Shown here: positions 12,885 through 20,199 of the stretch, piece by piece
How the letters are laid out: every line of letters starts with the position of its first letter
Position numbering within the stretch: position 1 is the stretch's first letter
Source of the DNA: Haemophilus sputorum CCUG 13788
GTDB taxonomy: Bacteria > Pseudomonadota > Gammaproteobacteria > Enterobacterales > Pasteurellaceae
NCBI RefSeq assembly: GCF_000238795.1
Contig: NZ_AFNK01000071.1
Location: 62,001-126,000, forward strand
Direction of reading: 5' to 3'
DNA length: 64,000 nt
Position numbers and translations under genes: made by a program
Notes under the pieces: model-generated
The model's input: only the letters and a program-made list of their open reading frames with translations
Databases searched by the model: none
What the model was told of the DNA's origin: nothing

Positions 12885-13752
12885 ATCAAACATTGCTTTT
12901 AATTTCTCTTGATCGGCAAGTTTCAACACACAGCCGCCCGAAGGCGGCTGCGCGAGACAAACTTTGCACGCTCGACATTACTCAAAGTTTCAACACACAG
13001 CCGCTCGAAGGCGGCTGCTTTCCCATATTGATTGGATGCGAGCAAGATATAAAGTTTCAACACACAGCCGCTCGAAGGCGGCTGCAAGCAAGGGGCGCGG
13101 CTATGGTAATAGCCTAACCAGTTTCAACACACAGCCGCTCGAAGGCGGCTGCGCTTTGACTAATTCAGATAAAGCCCATTCATACGGTTTCAACACACAG
13201 CCGCTCGAAGGCGGCTGCCAACAAAAACGTATCACAACTGTTGTTATTGAAGTTTCAACACACAGCCGCCCGAAGGCGGCTGCGCATCTTGATCAAGAGT
13301 AGCGTTAATTGTTTCCGGTTTCAACACACAGCCGCCCGAAGGCGGCTGCGGGTAACTTCTTACGCGCGTGATCGCTATATGACGGTTTCAACACACAGCC
13401 GCCCGAAGGCGGCTGCTTCCATATGGATTCTCCTTGTTTACCATTTAAAAGTTTCAACACACAGCCGCCCGAAGGCGGCTGCGTGCGGAGTATTGGTGGC
13501 CTTTTTTGCATCCCTATCGTTTCAACACACAGCCGCCCGAAGGCGGCTGCTTTTGCGCCAGCGCCAGCAACTACTGGTGTAAAGTGTTTCAACACACAGC
13601 CGCCCGAAGGCGGCTGCTTGAGACTAAAGCGGAGGCAAGCCGCTTTTTTAATGTTTCAACACACAGCCGCCCGAAGGCGGCTGCGTTCGGGATTTTCGTA
13701 TTTTCTTGTAGCTCGCTATAGTTTCAACACACAGCCGCCCGAAGGCGGCTGC
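12853..13752 (-). CRISPR. type I-C CRISPR array, 13 perfect-length repeats plus one degenerate terminal repeat
   Basis: Repeats of 32 bp begin (plus strand) at 12920, 12987, 13054, 13121, 13187, 13252, 13318, 13385, 13451, 13519, 13586, 13653 and 13721; spacers are 33-36 bp. A degenerate repeat occupies 12853-12884, giving 13 spacers. Read on the minus strand the repeat starts GCAGCCGCC, has a TTCG loop, then GGCGGCTG and ends TGTGTTGAAAC. That is an 8-bp stem closed by a UUCG tetraloop and an 11-nt 3' part that would be the I-C crRNA 5' handle after Cas5c cleavage. The orientation follows from the cas operon, the leader beside cas2 and the decay at the far end. Repeats starting at 12987, 13054, 13121 and 13187 carry one substitution (GCTCGAAGG for GCCCGAAGG, plus strand). 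Confidence 0.98.
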
Positions 13753-13942
13753 TCCCTATATAAAAAGATGATAAAAATCAGTAAGTTATTTACTGTATTT
13801 CGCTATCCTTTAAAATATAAGGAGTATCAGGAAGTATAACTAACATTTAGTTGTTACACAAATTATTAACTTATTCAAATTGTTAAAGAAAATAAGGATC
13901 GCTATCCCATCAGGGTTTTAATGAGAACAATAGGTTAGCGAA
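13753..13942 (-). promoter_or_regulatory. CRISPR leader
   Basis: The 190-bp AT-rich stretch between the first (newest) repeat and the cas2 stop codon has no plausible gene and is where the I-C leader with the pre-crRNA promoter is expected. It contains an inverted repeat AACTAA-CAT-TTAGTT (about 13839-13853). The direct repeat TCGCTATCC occurs twice (near 13799 and 13900). These could be adaptation or transcription signals; I cannot assign them. Confidence 0.6.
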
Positions 13943-14236
13943 CTAAATGACAAGTATATCTTTAAATATATCAACAGCCGGTTTTGCGCCATGATGTTCC
14001 ACTTTATTACGCCATTTACTGCCTAAATGATAAAAACGCAGACTGTCACATGTGGGGTCGTAGGTTTCCAACAGTTTGTTTTTCAATATGACCCACTGGT
14101 CGGGCGTGACATCACATTCAAATACCGAATATTGCGCCCGCACGCCGTAATCTAAGCAATGTTTTGCGATGCGGCGCAATCGTGCTCGCCCGTTTGGATC
14201 GTCAAAAGAAATGTCGTAAGTAATCAGCATTAACAT
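13943..14236 (-). CDS. cas2: CRISPR-associated endonuclease Cas2 (type I-C)
   Basis: A 97-aa ferredoxin-fold protein that bridges two Cas1 dimers in the spacer integration complex. The first strand MLMLITYDISFDD carries the conserved Asp (Asp8), followed by RLRRIAKHCLDYGVRAQYSVFECDV and LRFYHLGSKW. It starts 3 bp after the cas1 stop and is the last gene before the leader. Confidence 0.97.
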   Translation of the reverse strand: MLMLITYDISFDDPNGRARLRRIAKHCLDYGVRAQYSVFECDVTPDQWVILKNKLLETYDPTCDSLRFYHLGSKWRNKVEHHGAKPAVDIFKDILVI

Positions 14237-14239
14237 AGT

Positions 14240-15253
14240 TTATCTCATCAAAAACGGCGGATATTCCGCTAAATCTCCGCGCAAGTGCCGCGCCAACAGC
14301 ATGGCCTGAATATACGGCAGCAGCCCGATTTCCACTTCCTCGCCTAAAAACGGATGAACGATTTTCTCCTGCTTCTTCGCCTGCAAAGCTTGGAACAAGA
14401 GCTTACGCGCATCGGCCTTCAGGCTCACCGCGCCACTCGCCTCGGTAACAAAATCCTGCGGTTTGATTTGTCCTCGGTTAATCAGCGACAACACCAACCT
14501 GTCTGCCGACCACGCGCGGAATTCTTCCAAAATATCCTGCGCCAAACTATCGCGCCCCGGTCGGTCGGCATGCAAAAAGCCCACCTGAGGGTCCAACCCC
14601 ACGCCTTGCAGCGCGCCACTGATATCCTTACCTAAAATGCTGTACACAAACGACAACAGCGCATTCACCCCGTCTCTGGGCGGACGGCGGTTGCGCCCGT
14701 CAAAAGAAAAACCGCTTTTTTCGCTCAAAAGCTGCCCGAACACGCCGAAATAACGCGCCGCCGCATCGCCCTCAATACCACGCACCACGTCTAGTTCGGC
14801 CGCGCCCTTCAACTGCCGCAGCGAAATATTCAAAGCATCGACCGCACTTTGAATCGCCGCATTCTCGCCGTAATTGCGAATCTGCCGCTGAAGCACCCGC
14901 TTACTCGCCTGAATCTTCGCCGCAATGATATTGCGTGCAATTGGCACGGGATTTTGCTCCGACACCCGATACTGCGCCCGACGCAACAGCACATTGCCGC
15001 TCTGCCGCCCCTGAAGCCGTCCCAGGAAACGTCCGTTTTCGGTAAAAAACGCCAAATTCACATTATTTTCACCGCAAAATCCCAACAAAAACGGCGATAC
15101 CAGCACATTCCCGAAACAGAAAATATGCCCGATGGAATGCACCGGCAACTGCGCCACCTTCTTACGCTCCTGCTCCACCACCAGCGTCTCCCGCTCCTTA
15201 TGCAGATAGCTGCCTTGGGTGGTGATATAGAGTGTGTTTTGCAGTTTGCGCAT
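14240..15253 (-). CDS. cas1: CRISPR-associated integrase Cas1 (type I-C)
   Basis: Metal-dependent integrase of new spacers. The chosen start at 15253 gives MRKLQNTLYITTQGSYLHKE, the usual I-C Cas1 beginning, and has a strong AAGGAG box about 8 nt upstream. A longer reading frame to 15304 adds 17 unlikely residues. The 337-aa product has the ligand regions VRGIEGDAAARYFG and GFLHADRPGRDSLAQDILEEFR. Its base composition is high: 35 of 60 bases at 14581-14640 are G or C, against 15 of 60 at 15541-15600 in the next gene upstream. It is separated from cas4 by two non-cas genes. Confidence 0.96.
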   Translation of the reverse strand: MRKLQNTLYITTQGSYLHKERETLVVEQERKKVAQLPVHSIGHIFCFGNVLVSPFLLGFCGENNVNLAFFTENGRFLGRLQGRQSGNVLLRRAQYRVSEQNPVPIARNIIAAKIQASKRVLQRQIRNYGENAAIQSAVDALNISLRQLKGAAELDVVRGIEGDAAARYFGVFGQLLSEKSGFSFDGRNRRPPRDGVNALLSFVYSILGKDISGALQGVGLDPQVGFLHADRPGRDSLAQDILEEFRAWSADRLVLSLINRGQIKPQDFVTEASGAVSLKADARKLLFQALQAKKQEKIVHPFLGEEVEIGLLPYIQAMLLARHLRGDLAEYPPFLMR

Positions 15254-15304
15254 GTAGAACTCCTTAAGGTTTGACAGCAGTTTTGTTTTGAACCGGCTTG
15301 TCAA

Positions 15305-15319
15305 TTTAGACTGTCTAAA
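15305..15319. promoter_or_regulatory. perfect palindrome upstream of cas1, possible operator
   Basis: TTTAGACTGTCTAAA is a perfect 7+1+7 palindrome. It lies 51 bp upstream of the cas1 start in the gap left after the two inserted genes, where a separate cas1-cas2 promoter could lie. On the minus strand TTGACA follows immediately (15298-15303), but I do not see a matching -10 box. A regulator-binding role is inference. Confidence 0.35.
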
Positions 15320-15396
15320 AAATCATACTTGTAGATAGCTTGAAATAAAAAGCAAATAATCCATCAATATACATGCCTAAATACACACTACGATTT

Positions 15397-16338
15397 TTAA
15401 TCAATTTTTATATTGCAATTTTTCGCAATACATTCTCCAAATGGAGTTAATGGCTTAATTAACGCGTCAAATTCAGAAACATCTATTTTCATAAATTCAA
15501 TAAACTCAATAAGATCTGGGAAGTCAGTTTTTATATTTTCTGTTTTATAATTATTTACGCCTAGAGAATCACCCAAAAGTTTTAACGTATTAATCTTATA
15601 AGATTTATCAGAAAAAACCATATTATTCAAAGCGAGTAAATCAATATTTACAGGGGAAGAAATATTCTCCATAAAGAATTTTGAAATACCGTTTATATAT
15701 TTCTTGTAAAGTTCCTTTGCCTGTTGTATTAAATTAGTTTGGGATTCTTTTGAATTAACATTACTAACAATCTTTTGATAAACGTTAAAAAAATCACTAT
15801 AAAACTCTCCATCATCATGCTGAACCGAAACATAAAGAGGCTTTCTAAGGCATTTGATGAAACACAAGAAAAACACCTGATCCTTGTTTAAGTATTTTAG
15901 ATATGATATAGCTTGATTGATTAAATAATCATTATTATTACTACTTAGTTTATCCATTAACAAATTTGCCAATACCTCATTTAATGAAATATCATTCTTT
16001 GTCCCAACTTGGTTAACCATTTCACTAATTAAACTTTGTACTTCAGAAGAAGCAAATCTTTTCTCCATTTCTTCATCAATTCGACCACTTACAGCCTCAT
16101 CGACAGTTGAATTTAGCTTTTCATGGAATTTAAATGCTAAATCTGCAATGGCTCTATATGATTCAGATCTTGCATTTTCTATCAAGCTAGGTAACTTATC
16201 AGAAAATAGTTCCTCAAATAGATTTTGAATTTCAGAAACTGAAAGCCCAATATTTATATTACCAGTGATGTCTCCTTGATTTTGTAAAGATACAGAATTT
16301 TCACCCTGAGATAATGTTAATTTTTTTCCCAAAACCAT
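15397..16338 (-). CDS. non-cas protein inserted in the cas operon (LPO_1073/Vpar_1526-like)
   Basis: A 313-aa protein of unknown function between cas4 and cas1. It opens with a motif rich in Q, N and G: SLQNQGDITGNINIGLS (about residues 17-33). A mostly helical body follows with the amphipathic EIQNLFEELFSDKLPSLIENARSESY-type helices and ISLNEVLANLLMDKLSS. The opening and the following F-x-E-x-F ... A-R-x-x-A pattern resemble, from memory, a hypothetical family called LPO_1073/Vpar_1526; no function is known for it. No signal peptide or membrane segment. Translation appears coupled to the small gene before it: 3-bp gap, with AAGGA overlapping that gene's stop. It is strikingly AT-rich compared with the cas genes. 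Confidence 0.7.
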   Translation of the reverse strand: MVLGKKLTLSQGENSVSLQNQGDITGNINIGLSVSEIQNLFEELFSDKLPSLIENARSESYRAIADLAFKFHEKLNSTVDEAVSGRIDEEMEKRFASSEVQSLISEMVNQVGTKNDISLNEVLANLLMDKLSSNNNDYLINQAISYLKYLNKDQVFFLCFIKCLRKPLYVSVQHDDGEFYSDFFNVYQKIVSNVNSKESQTNLIQQAKELYKKYINGISKFFMENISSPVNIDLLALNNMVFSDKSYKINTLKLLGDSLGVNNYKTENIKTDFPDLIEFIEFMKIDVSEFDALIKPLTPFGECIAKNCNIKID

Positions 16339-16341
16339 TTT

Positions 16342-16605
16342 TTAATCCTTTTTGTTTATTTGATTAATATTTATGTTGCCATTAATTTTTCCAGAATTTT
16401 GAATATTTTGTATATTATCTCCATTTAAATTAGCACTTATATTATTTTTAACAAATCTATCTCTCATGTAACTAGCTCCAAATAATAACGACAAAGCACC
16501 AAATATCATGGACCAGCTATTAGGATTCAATCCCAGAAAAGACTTATCAAAAATATTTGTAATAAAAGCCAAAAGCAACCAAACAATAACGAAAAATATT
16601 TTCAT
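16342..16605 (-). CDS. small two-helix membrane protein with GNINI tail, inserted in the cas operon
   Basis: The chosen start at 16605 has a perfect AGGAG box 5 nt away and gives 87 aa: MKIFFVIVWLLLAFITNIF (first membrane helix), a short loop LGLNPNSW, a second hydrophobic helix SMIFGALSLLFGASYM, then a polar tail. The tail ends NSGKINGNININQINKKD and shares its Q-N-x-G-x-I-x-G-N-I-N-I pattern with the N-terminus of the neighbouring 313-aa protein. A longer frame to 16647 would overlap the end of cas4 and is less likely. I know no family for it. The pair looks like a membrane anchor plus a cytosolic partner. Confidence 0.65.
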   Translation of the reverse strand: MKIFFVIVWLLLAFITNIFDKSFLGLNPNSWSMIFGALSLLFGASYMRDRFVKNNISANLNGDNIQNIQNSGKINGNININQINKKD

Positions 16606-16630
16606 ATATTCTCCTAAAAATACCAATAAA

Positions 16631-17287
16631 TCAAAAGCATTTACCAAACAACTCCGCTACATACCCCACACTCCTATCCCGTTTCCCCAGCAACTCCGGC
16701 TGGCAAATCTCCACCAGCGAGCAGGCTTTGCAGCGTTTGCCGTAGTCGGGCGGCGGAGTTTGTCCGCTGTTTAGAAGTTCGCGCACGGCGGCGATGGTGG
16801 CGAGAGTTTGGGTGCGTAGGTCGTCTGAAAACACGACGGGGATACGGTGGCGGGTTTGCATATACCACAGCGCGCCATCAGAGACGATTTGCCCCGTCAT
16901 TTCTTCCAGGCACAAGCCTTGGGCGCAAAGCTGGATTTCGTCCATCGGGTCGGGTTTGGGCTTGCCACGTTTGTATTCCACGGGTTTCAGACGGCCTGTT
17001 TTTGTATCCACTTCCACCAAATCCAACACGCCGCTGATGCCCAGCTTCTCCGCCGACACATGCACCGTCCGCTCAAAGCGCACGCCCTTGCGCGTTTCCG
17101 GCTCGCCCGAATCCACCCGCTCATGCAGCGCCTTTCCCTGCGCGGTCAAATAGTTCTCCGCCCACGCCTGCTCGTTGTGAATCAACGCGCATTGGCGCGG
17201 ACAAAAGGCGTAGTGTTGCAGGGCGGAAAGGGGAATCAGACGCGTGTCCTGATTGTCCCCTTGGCTTTCGGTTGAAAGTGCGGTCAT
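16631..17287 (-). CDS. cas4: CRISPR-associated exonuclease Cas4 (type I-C)
   Basis: Fe-S cluster, RecB-like nuclease that trims prespacers and checks the PAM during adaptation. The 218-aa protein shows the N-terminal cysteine motif FCPRQCAL (Cys29, Cys33), the nuclease motif GVLDLVEV ... VEYKRGKPK and the C-terminal cluster cysteines Cys186, Cys189 and Cys195 in KRCKACSLVEICQ. It begins 13 bp after the cas7 stop. Two DUS 12-mers lie inside it and a H. influenzae-type USS overlaps its start codon. Its normal partner cas1 is displaced by 1.4 kb. Confidence 0.95.
   Translation of the reverse strand: MTALSTESQGDNQDTRLIPLSALQHYAFCPRQCALIHNEQAWAENYLTAQGKALHERVDSGEPETRKGVRFERTVHVSAEKLGISGVLDLVEVDTKTGRLKPVEYKRGKPKPDPMDEIQLCAQGLCLEEMTGQIVSDGALWYMQTRHRIPVVFSDDLRTQTLATIAAVRELLNSGQTPPPDYGKRCKACSLVEICQPELLGKRDRSVGYVAELFGKCF
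16818..16829 (+). other. Neisseriaceae DNA uptake sequence (perfect AGGTCGTCTGAA)
   Basis: Perfect match to the 12-mer uptake sequence dialect of Neisseria mucosa-type species. It lies inside cas4 and is foreign to Pasteurellaceae. Confidence 0.85.
16986..16997 (-). other. Neisseriaceae DNA uptake sequence (perfect AGGCCGTCTGAA)
   Basis: Perfect AG-type 12-mer DUS read on the minus strand inside cas4, where the coding reads through the motif without disturbing the frame. Confidence 0.85.
17276..17284 (+). other. H. influenzae-type uptake signal (AAGTGCGGT) at the cas4 start
   Basis: AAGTGCGGT, followed by CA and a T-rich stretch, matches the Hin-type USS including its downstream AT tract. 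It overlaps the start codon of cas4. The rest of the window uses the Apl-type signal, so this one stands out. Confidence 0.6.
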
Positions 17288-17300
17288 TTTTTTAAATATT

Positions 17301-18140
17301 TTAGAAGCCGTCGATTTCTTGCGGAGTTAAACCATCAAGTTTTTCCAGTTCATAGCTACCATCGGCATTCACTTTCAGGCTGCCATGCACTTTAGCGGAA
17401 GAGTATTGTCCTGATTTGCTGTTGTGCTCCCACCAGATGAGTTTCAACACCTGCATGCTGCCTTCGGGGCGGGCGGATGATGCGTCGCCTTCAAAGAGTT
17501 TGGTGAGTACGGCTTTGATTTTTTCGGCATCGTCGTCTGAAAAGCCGGTGCGCTCGGCAAGCTGCGGCGACATCGCACCAAAGGCAATGTACACGCCGTG
17601 ATCGACGCGGTGTTTCATGCCCATGGTGTCGGAGCTTTTTTTCGTGCCATCGCCTTCGCCGCTGACGCTTTTGGTGATTTGGGTGCTGGTAATGTTTATC
17701 GGCTCAACGCTGAATGCGGATTGAATGGTAACGGGGCCGCGCACGGCGATGGATATGCCGCTGCTGCCGTCGCCGCTGAATGCAAAGACTTGTCCGAAGC
17801 TACGTACGTCCAGCCATTTTTCACAGGCTTTCTTGGCGGTATCATCTTTGTTGGCTTTTTTGGCGTTAAAGGCATCCGCACCCAAGCCGACATCTTTGTC
17901 TTTAGCACGGTTGGCTAGGCTGGTCATGCCATCGGTTTTCTTTTCGTCCGATTGTACAAAAATGCTCTCGCCACCGTCTTGCAGGCGGTCGCGGATTTTA
18001 CGTTTCAAGCACACATCGGTCATTTCGCCGAAACCTTGGAAATCAGCACGCGGGCGGTTGCCGTTTAAAGGGTCGCCGTTAGGGTTGGCGTTGGTTACTT
18101 TCAGAATGAGGGCGAAGTCGATTTTTTTGGTTAAGCTCAT
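17301..18140 (-). CDS. cas7: Cas7 (Csd2), type I-C Cascade backbone subunit
   Basis: Forms the helical backbone that coats the crRNA spacer. The 279-aa RAMP protein has the typical opening DFALILKVTNANPNGDPLNGNRPR, the conserved CLKRKIRDRLQD, and DVRSFGQVFAFSG in the middle. It ends LDGLTPQEIDGF. An AAAGGA box precedes the ATG, 22 bp after the cas8c stop. A near match to the uptake sequence (core GTCGTCTGAA, 17532-17541) lies inside it. Confidence 0.95.
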   Translation of the reverse strand: MSLTKKIDFALILKVTNANPNGDPLNGNRPRADFQGFGEMTDVCLKRKIRDRLQDGGESIFVQSDEKKTDGMTSLANRAKDKDVGLGADAFNAKKANKDDTAKKACEKWLDVRSFGQVFAFSGDGSSGISIAVRGPVTIQSAFSVEPINITSTQITKSVSGEGDGTKKSSDTMGMKHRVDHGVYIAFGAMSPQLAERTGFSDDDAEKIKAVLTKLFEGDASSARPEGSMQVLKLIWWEHNSKSGQYSSAKVHGSLKVNADGSYELEKLDGLTPQEIDGF

Positions 18141-18162
18141 TTTGGTTTTCCTTTAAGTTGGA

Positions 18163-20199
18163 TTATTCATCAGTTTTGGATTTGTTGGCGGAAAGCTCGG
18201 CAATACGGCGGGCTATTTCCATTTTTTGGCAGTGATAGCCCAAAAGAAATTCACCGCTTAATTTGTCGTCTCGGGTGAAATCATTGACTTCAAATAACTC
18301 GACAATTTCACTAATGGCGTCTTTATAGAAATCTTTTCCTTGACTCGTTAAATAATTTCTATACGGTACCAACTTCTCACTTTCAAGATTTCTCCATGTG
18401 CTATATGGTCTTTGTGCAAATTGCTGGAAATAACGTTCTGCATTAGTTGCTCGAGTCGGTGTTTTTTTGCCATTCTGCAAATATAAGGCATACCACTCCA
18501 TGCTTTCTGCTTGTGCAATTAATCGACCATACAAATAATCGCGCGAGCGGTTTTTAGTATCTAAACTCATAGAATATCTCCGTTGTAATGTATATTTACG
18601 GGCGTACCAACCTTTGTATAAGGCACAGGCGACGCCGATGTTTCTTTGCCAATTTTCAGAGCGGATTTTTTCTCCGTCTTCGGGGCGATGATTTGCAAAA
18701 GGATTACAGGCTACCTGAAAACTTTTTTGCACCAAGTCATAAGGGATCTGCACCGATTTACCACCTGAAATCACAGGCAGAAGGCGGGCATAAAGCTGTC
18801 TTCTCGATTTTCTGTCCTTATCTCCAAACTCCGTCTTGGTTAACACTACTTCTGCAATACGTTCTAAGGACGGTGCAGCAAAAATCCAAGAGGATTTATA
18901 TTTTTGATACCAAGCAAAATCATCCTGCCATTCGTCTAAATCTCGGAAATAATCATCCCTTAATTTCTCTTGATAAAATGTCAAAGACATTCTGCCACCC
19001 GTTTTCGATGGCTCATCAACCATTAATAAAGAAATCTGCTCATTAGCTGCCAGCTTTTCTTTATAGCCATGGAATTTTTTCTTTAATTGTTCCACAGTTT
19101 TTAGACCAAGATCAGCTGAATGATCAATATTATCTTTCGCAAATAAAGAAGTATAAACGACATCGTCTTGATAAAGATCTGATAGAAGTTTATCTTCATC
19201 CGATATGCAATTGCTCGACCAAGCTAAAATTACTTGCTTACCATTTCGTATTCCTTGTCGATTAATCATCCATTTCAATACGCTAAATGCCTTCTGTGAA
19301 GCATTTTTTCCTAGTATCACAGCCTGACTGCCTAATTCTGATTTAGCTCCATTATCTTTATCACCATAAAATCTTCCTCTAAAGGTAAATCCGGTATCAT
19401 CGTTAGCTGAAACCAATTTGGCATTACCGTTTATTTTCGGATAGGCTTCAGTCGGATAATCTAAATCTCCGGTAATACAACATAAAGATTTATGGCGACC
19501 TTTTTGTATCAGACTTTCTTGATACTCAATCCACTGATTCTGTATCCGCGGCTTATTCCATAGATCAGAATGTAGATCGTTAGGTATTTCAACAGCCCAT
19601 ATAACAGTCAAGCTAAAAGGATCATTTTTTCCAGACGACAATATATTGTCTTTGAAAGAAAAAATCTGTTTCGCTAACAAATCTTCAATCAATGAGCCTT
19701 TTTGAATATATTGCAAAACAATTTTTAATTCTGGTAGGTTACTAAATTGAACCCAATTGAATAATTGTTCTTCATAAGCTATAAAACTTTCCTTATATTC
19801 TTGCTTTTGTTTATCTAGAAATTGTCGCTTCTTATCTTCTGAGCCTACTAAAAATTCTTGCCATTTTTTTCCGCCTTTTTGTGGAGCTCTCTTCTTTGCC
19901 ACTTCGCTAATATATTCAATAGTCAGATATTTTTCTGCCGTTTTAGCAATATATTTCAAACTATCATGAAGTGCACTAGGAGCTATTGTTGAACCTGCTT
20001 TATTTAATACGTTTTCAGGTGCCTGAATAGGTAATTGTCTTTTAATTGATTCTGCATGAACAAGCTCCGCTTTGTCATTTAAAACTACTCTTAAGTGAAC
20101 CGCTTTAGACATATGAAACGGCAATGCCAAGTCTTCATCATCCAAACCTTGTTCTTGGACATATTCATACGTCTGATAAAGTTTCTGCATCCAGCTCAT
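18163..20199 (-). CDS. cas8c: Cas8c (Csd1), type I-C Cascade large subunit
   Basis: Large subunit that recognises the PAM and also carries the internal translation start for Cas11c in characterised I-C systems. At 678 aa it is somewhat longer than the approximately 600 aa usual for the family. It opens MSWMQKLYQTYEYVQEQ and contains LKWMINRQGI and the C-terminal ARRIAELSANKSKTDE. Its ATG overlaps the cas5c stop by 4 bp (ATGA). Its middle is AT-rich (17 of 60 G or C at 19621-19680), unlike cas4 and cas1, and it contains AGGCTACCTGAA at 18708. Confidence 0.9.
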   Translation of the reverse strand: MSWMQKLYQTYEYVQEQGLDDEDLALPFHMSKAVHLRVVLNDKAELVHAESIKRQLPIQAPENVLNKAGSTIAPSALHDSLKYIAKTAEKYLTIEYISEVAKKRAPQKGGKKWQEFLVGSEDKKRQFLDKQKQEYKESFIAYEEQLFNWVQFSNLPELKIVLQYIQKGSLIEDLLAKQIFSFKDNILSSGKNDPFSLTVIWAVEIPNDLHSDLWNKPRIQNQWIEYQESLIQKGRHKSLCCITGDLDYPTEAYPKINGNAKLVSANDDTGFTFRGRFYGDKDNGAKSELGSQAVILGKNASQKAFSVLKWMINRQGIRNGKQVILAWSSNCISDEDKLLSDLYQDDVVYTSLFAKDNIDHSADLGLKTVEQLKKKFHGYKEKLAANEQISLLMVDEPSKTGGRMSLTFYQEKLRDDYFRDLDEWQDDFAWYQKYKSSWIFAAPSLERIAEVVLTKTEFGDKDRKSRRQLYARLLPVISGGKSVQIPYDLVQKSFQVACNPFANHRPEDGEKIRSENWQRNIGVACALYKGWYARKYTLQRRYSMSLDTKNRSRDYLYGRLIAQAESMEWYALYLQNGKKTPTRATNAERYFQQFAQRPYSTWRNLESEKLVPYRNYLTSQGKDFYKDAISEIVELFEVNDFTRDDKLSGEFLLGYHCQKMEIARRIAELSANKSKTDE
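18708..18719 (+). other. Neisseriaceae-type uptake sequence AGGCTACCTGAA
   Basis: This 12-mer equals the Eikenella-type DUS dialect as I remember it, and is one base from the Simonsiella type (AGGCTGCCTGAA). It lies inside cas8c. Confidence 0.6.

Noticed and set aside
12893-13839. Overlapping open frames on both strands with repeated peptide motifs in the CRISPR array
   Set aside because: They are translations of the 32-bp repeats (FNTQPPEGGC, STHSRPKAAA, QHTAARRRL) and their spacers, not genes.
16605-16647. Longer start for the small membrane protein (MVNAFDLLVFLGEY extension)
   Set aside because: It would overlap the cas4 end and lacks a ribosome-binding site, while AGGAG precedes the ATG at 16605.
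20014-20027. TTCAGGTGCCTGAA in cas8c as a further DNA uptake sequence
   Set aside because: It looks like a mix of DUS halves but matches no 12-mer dialect without a gap, so I did not count it.
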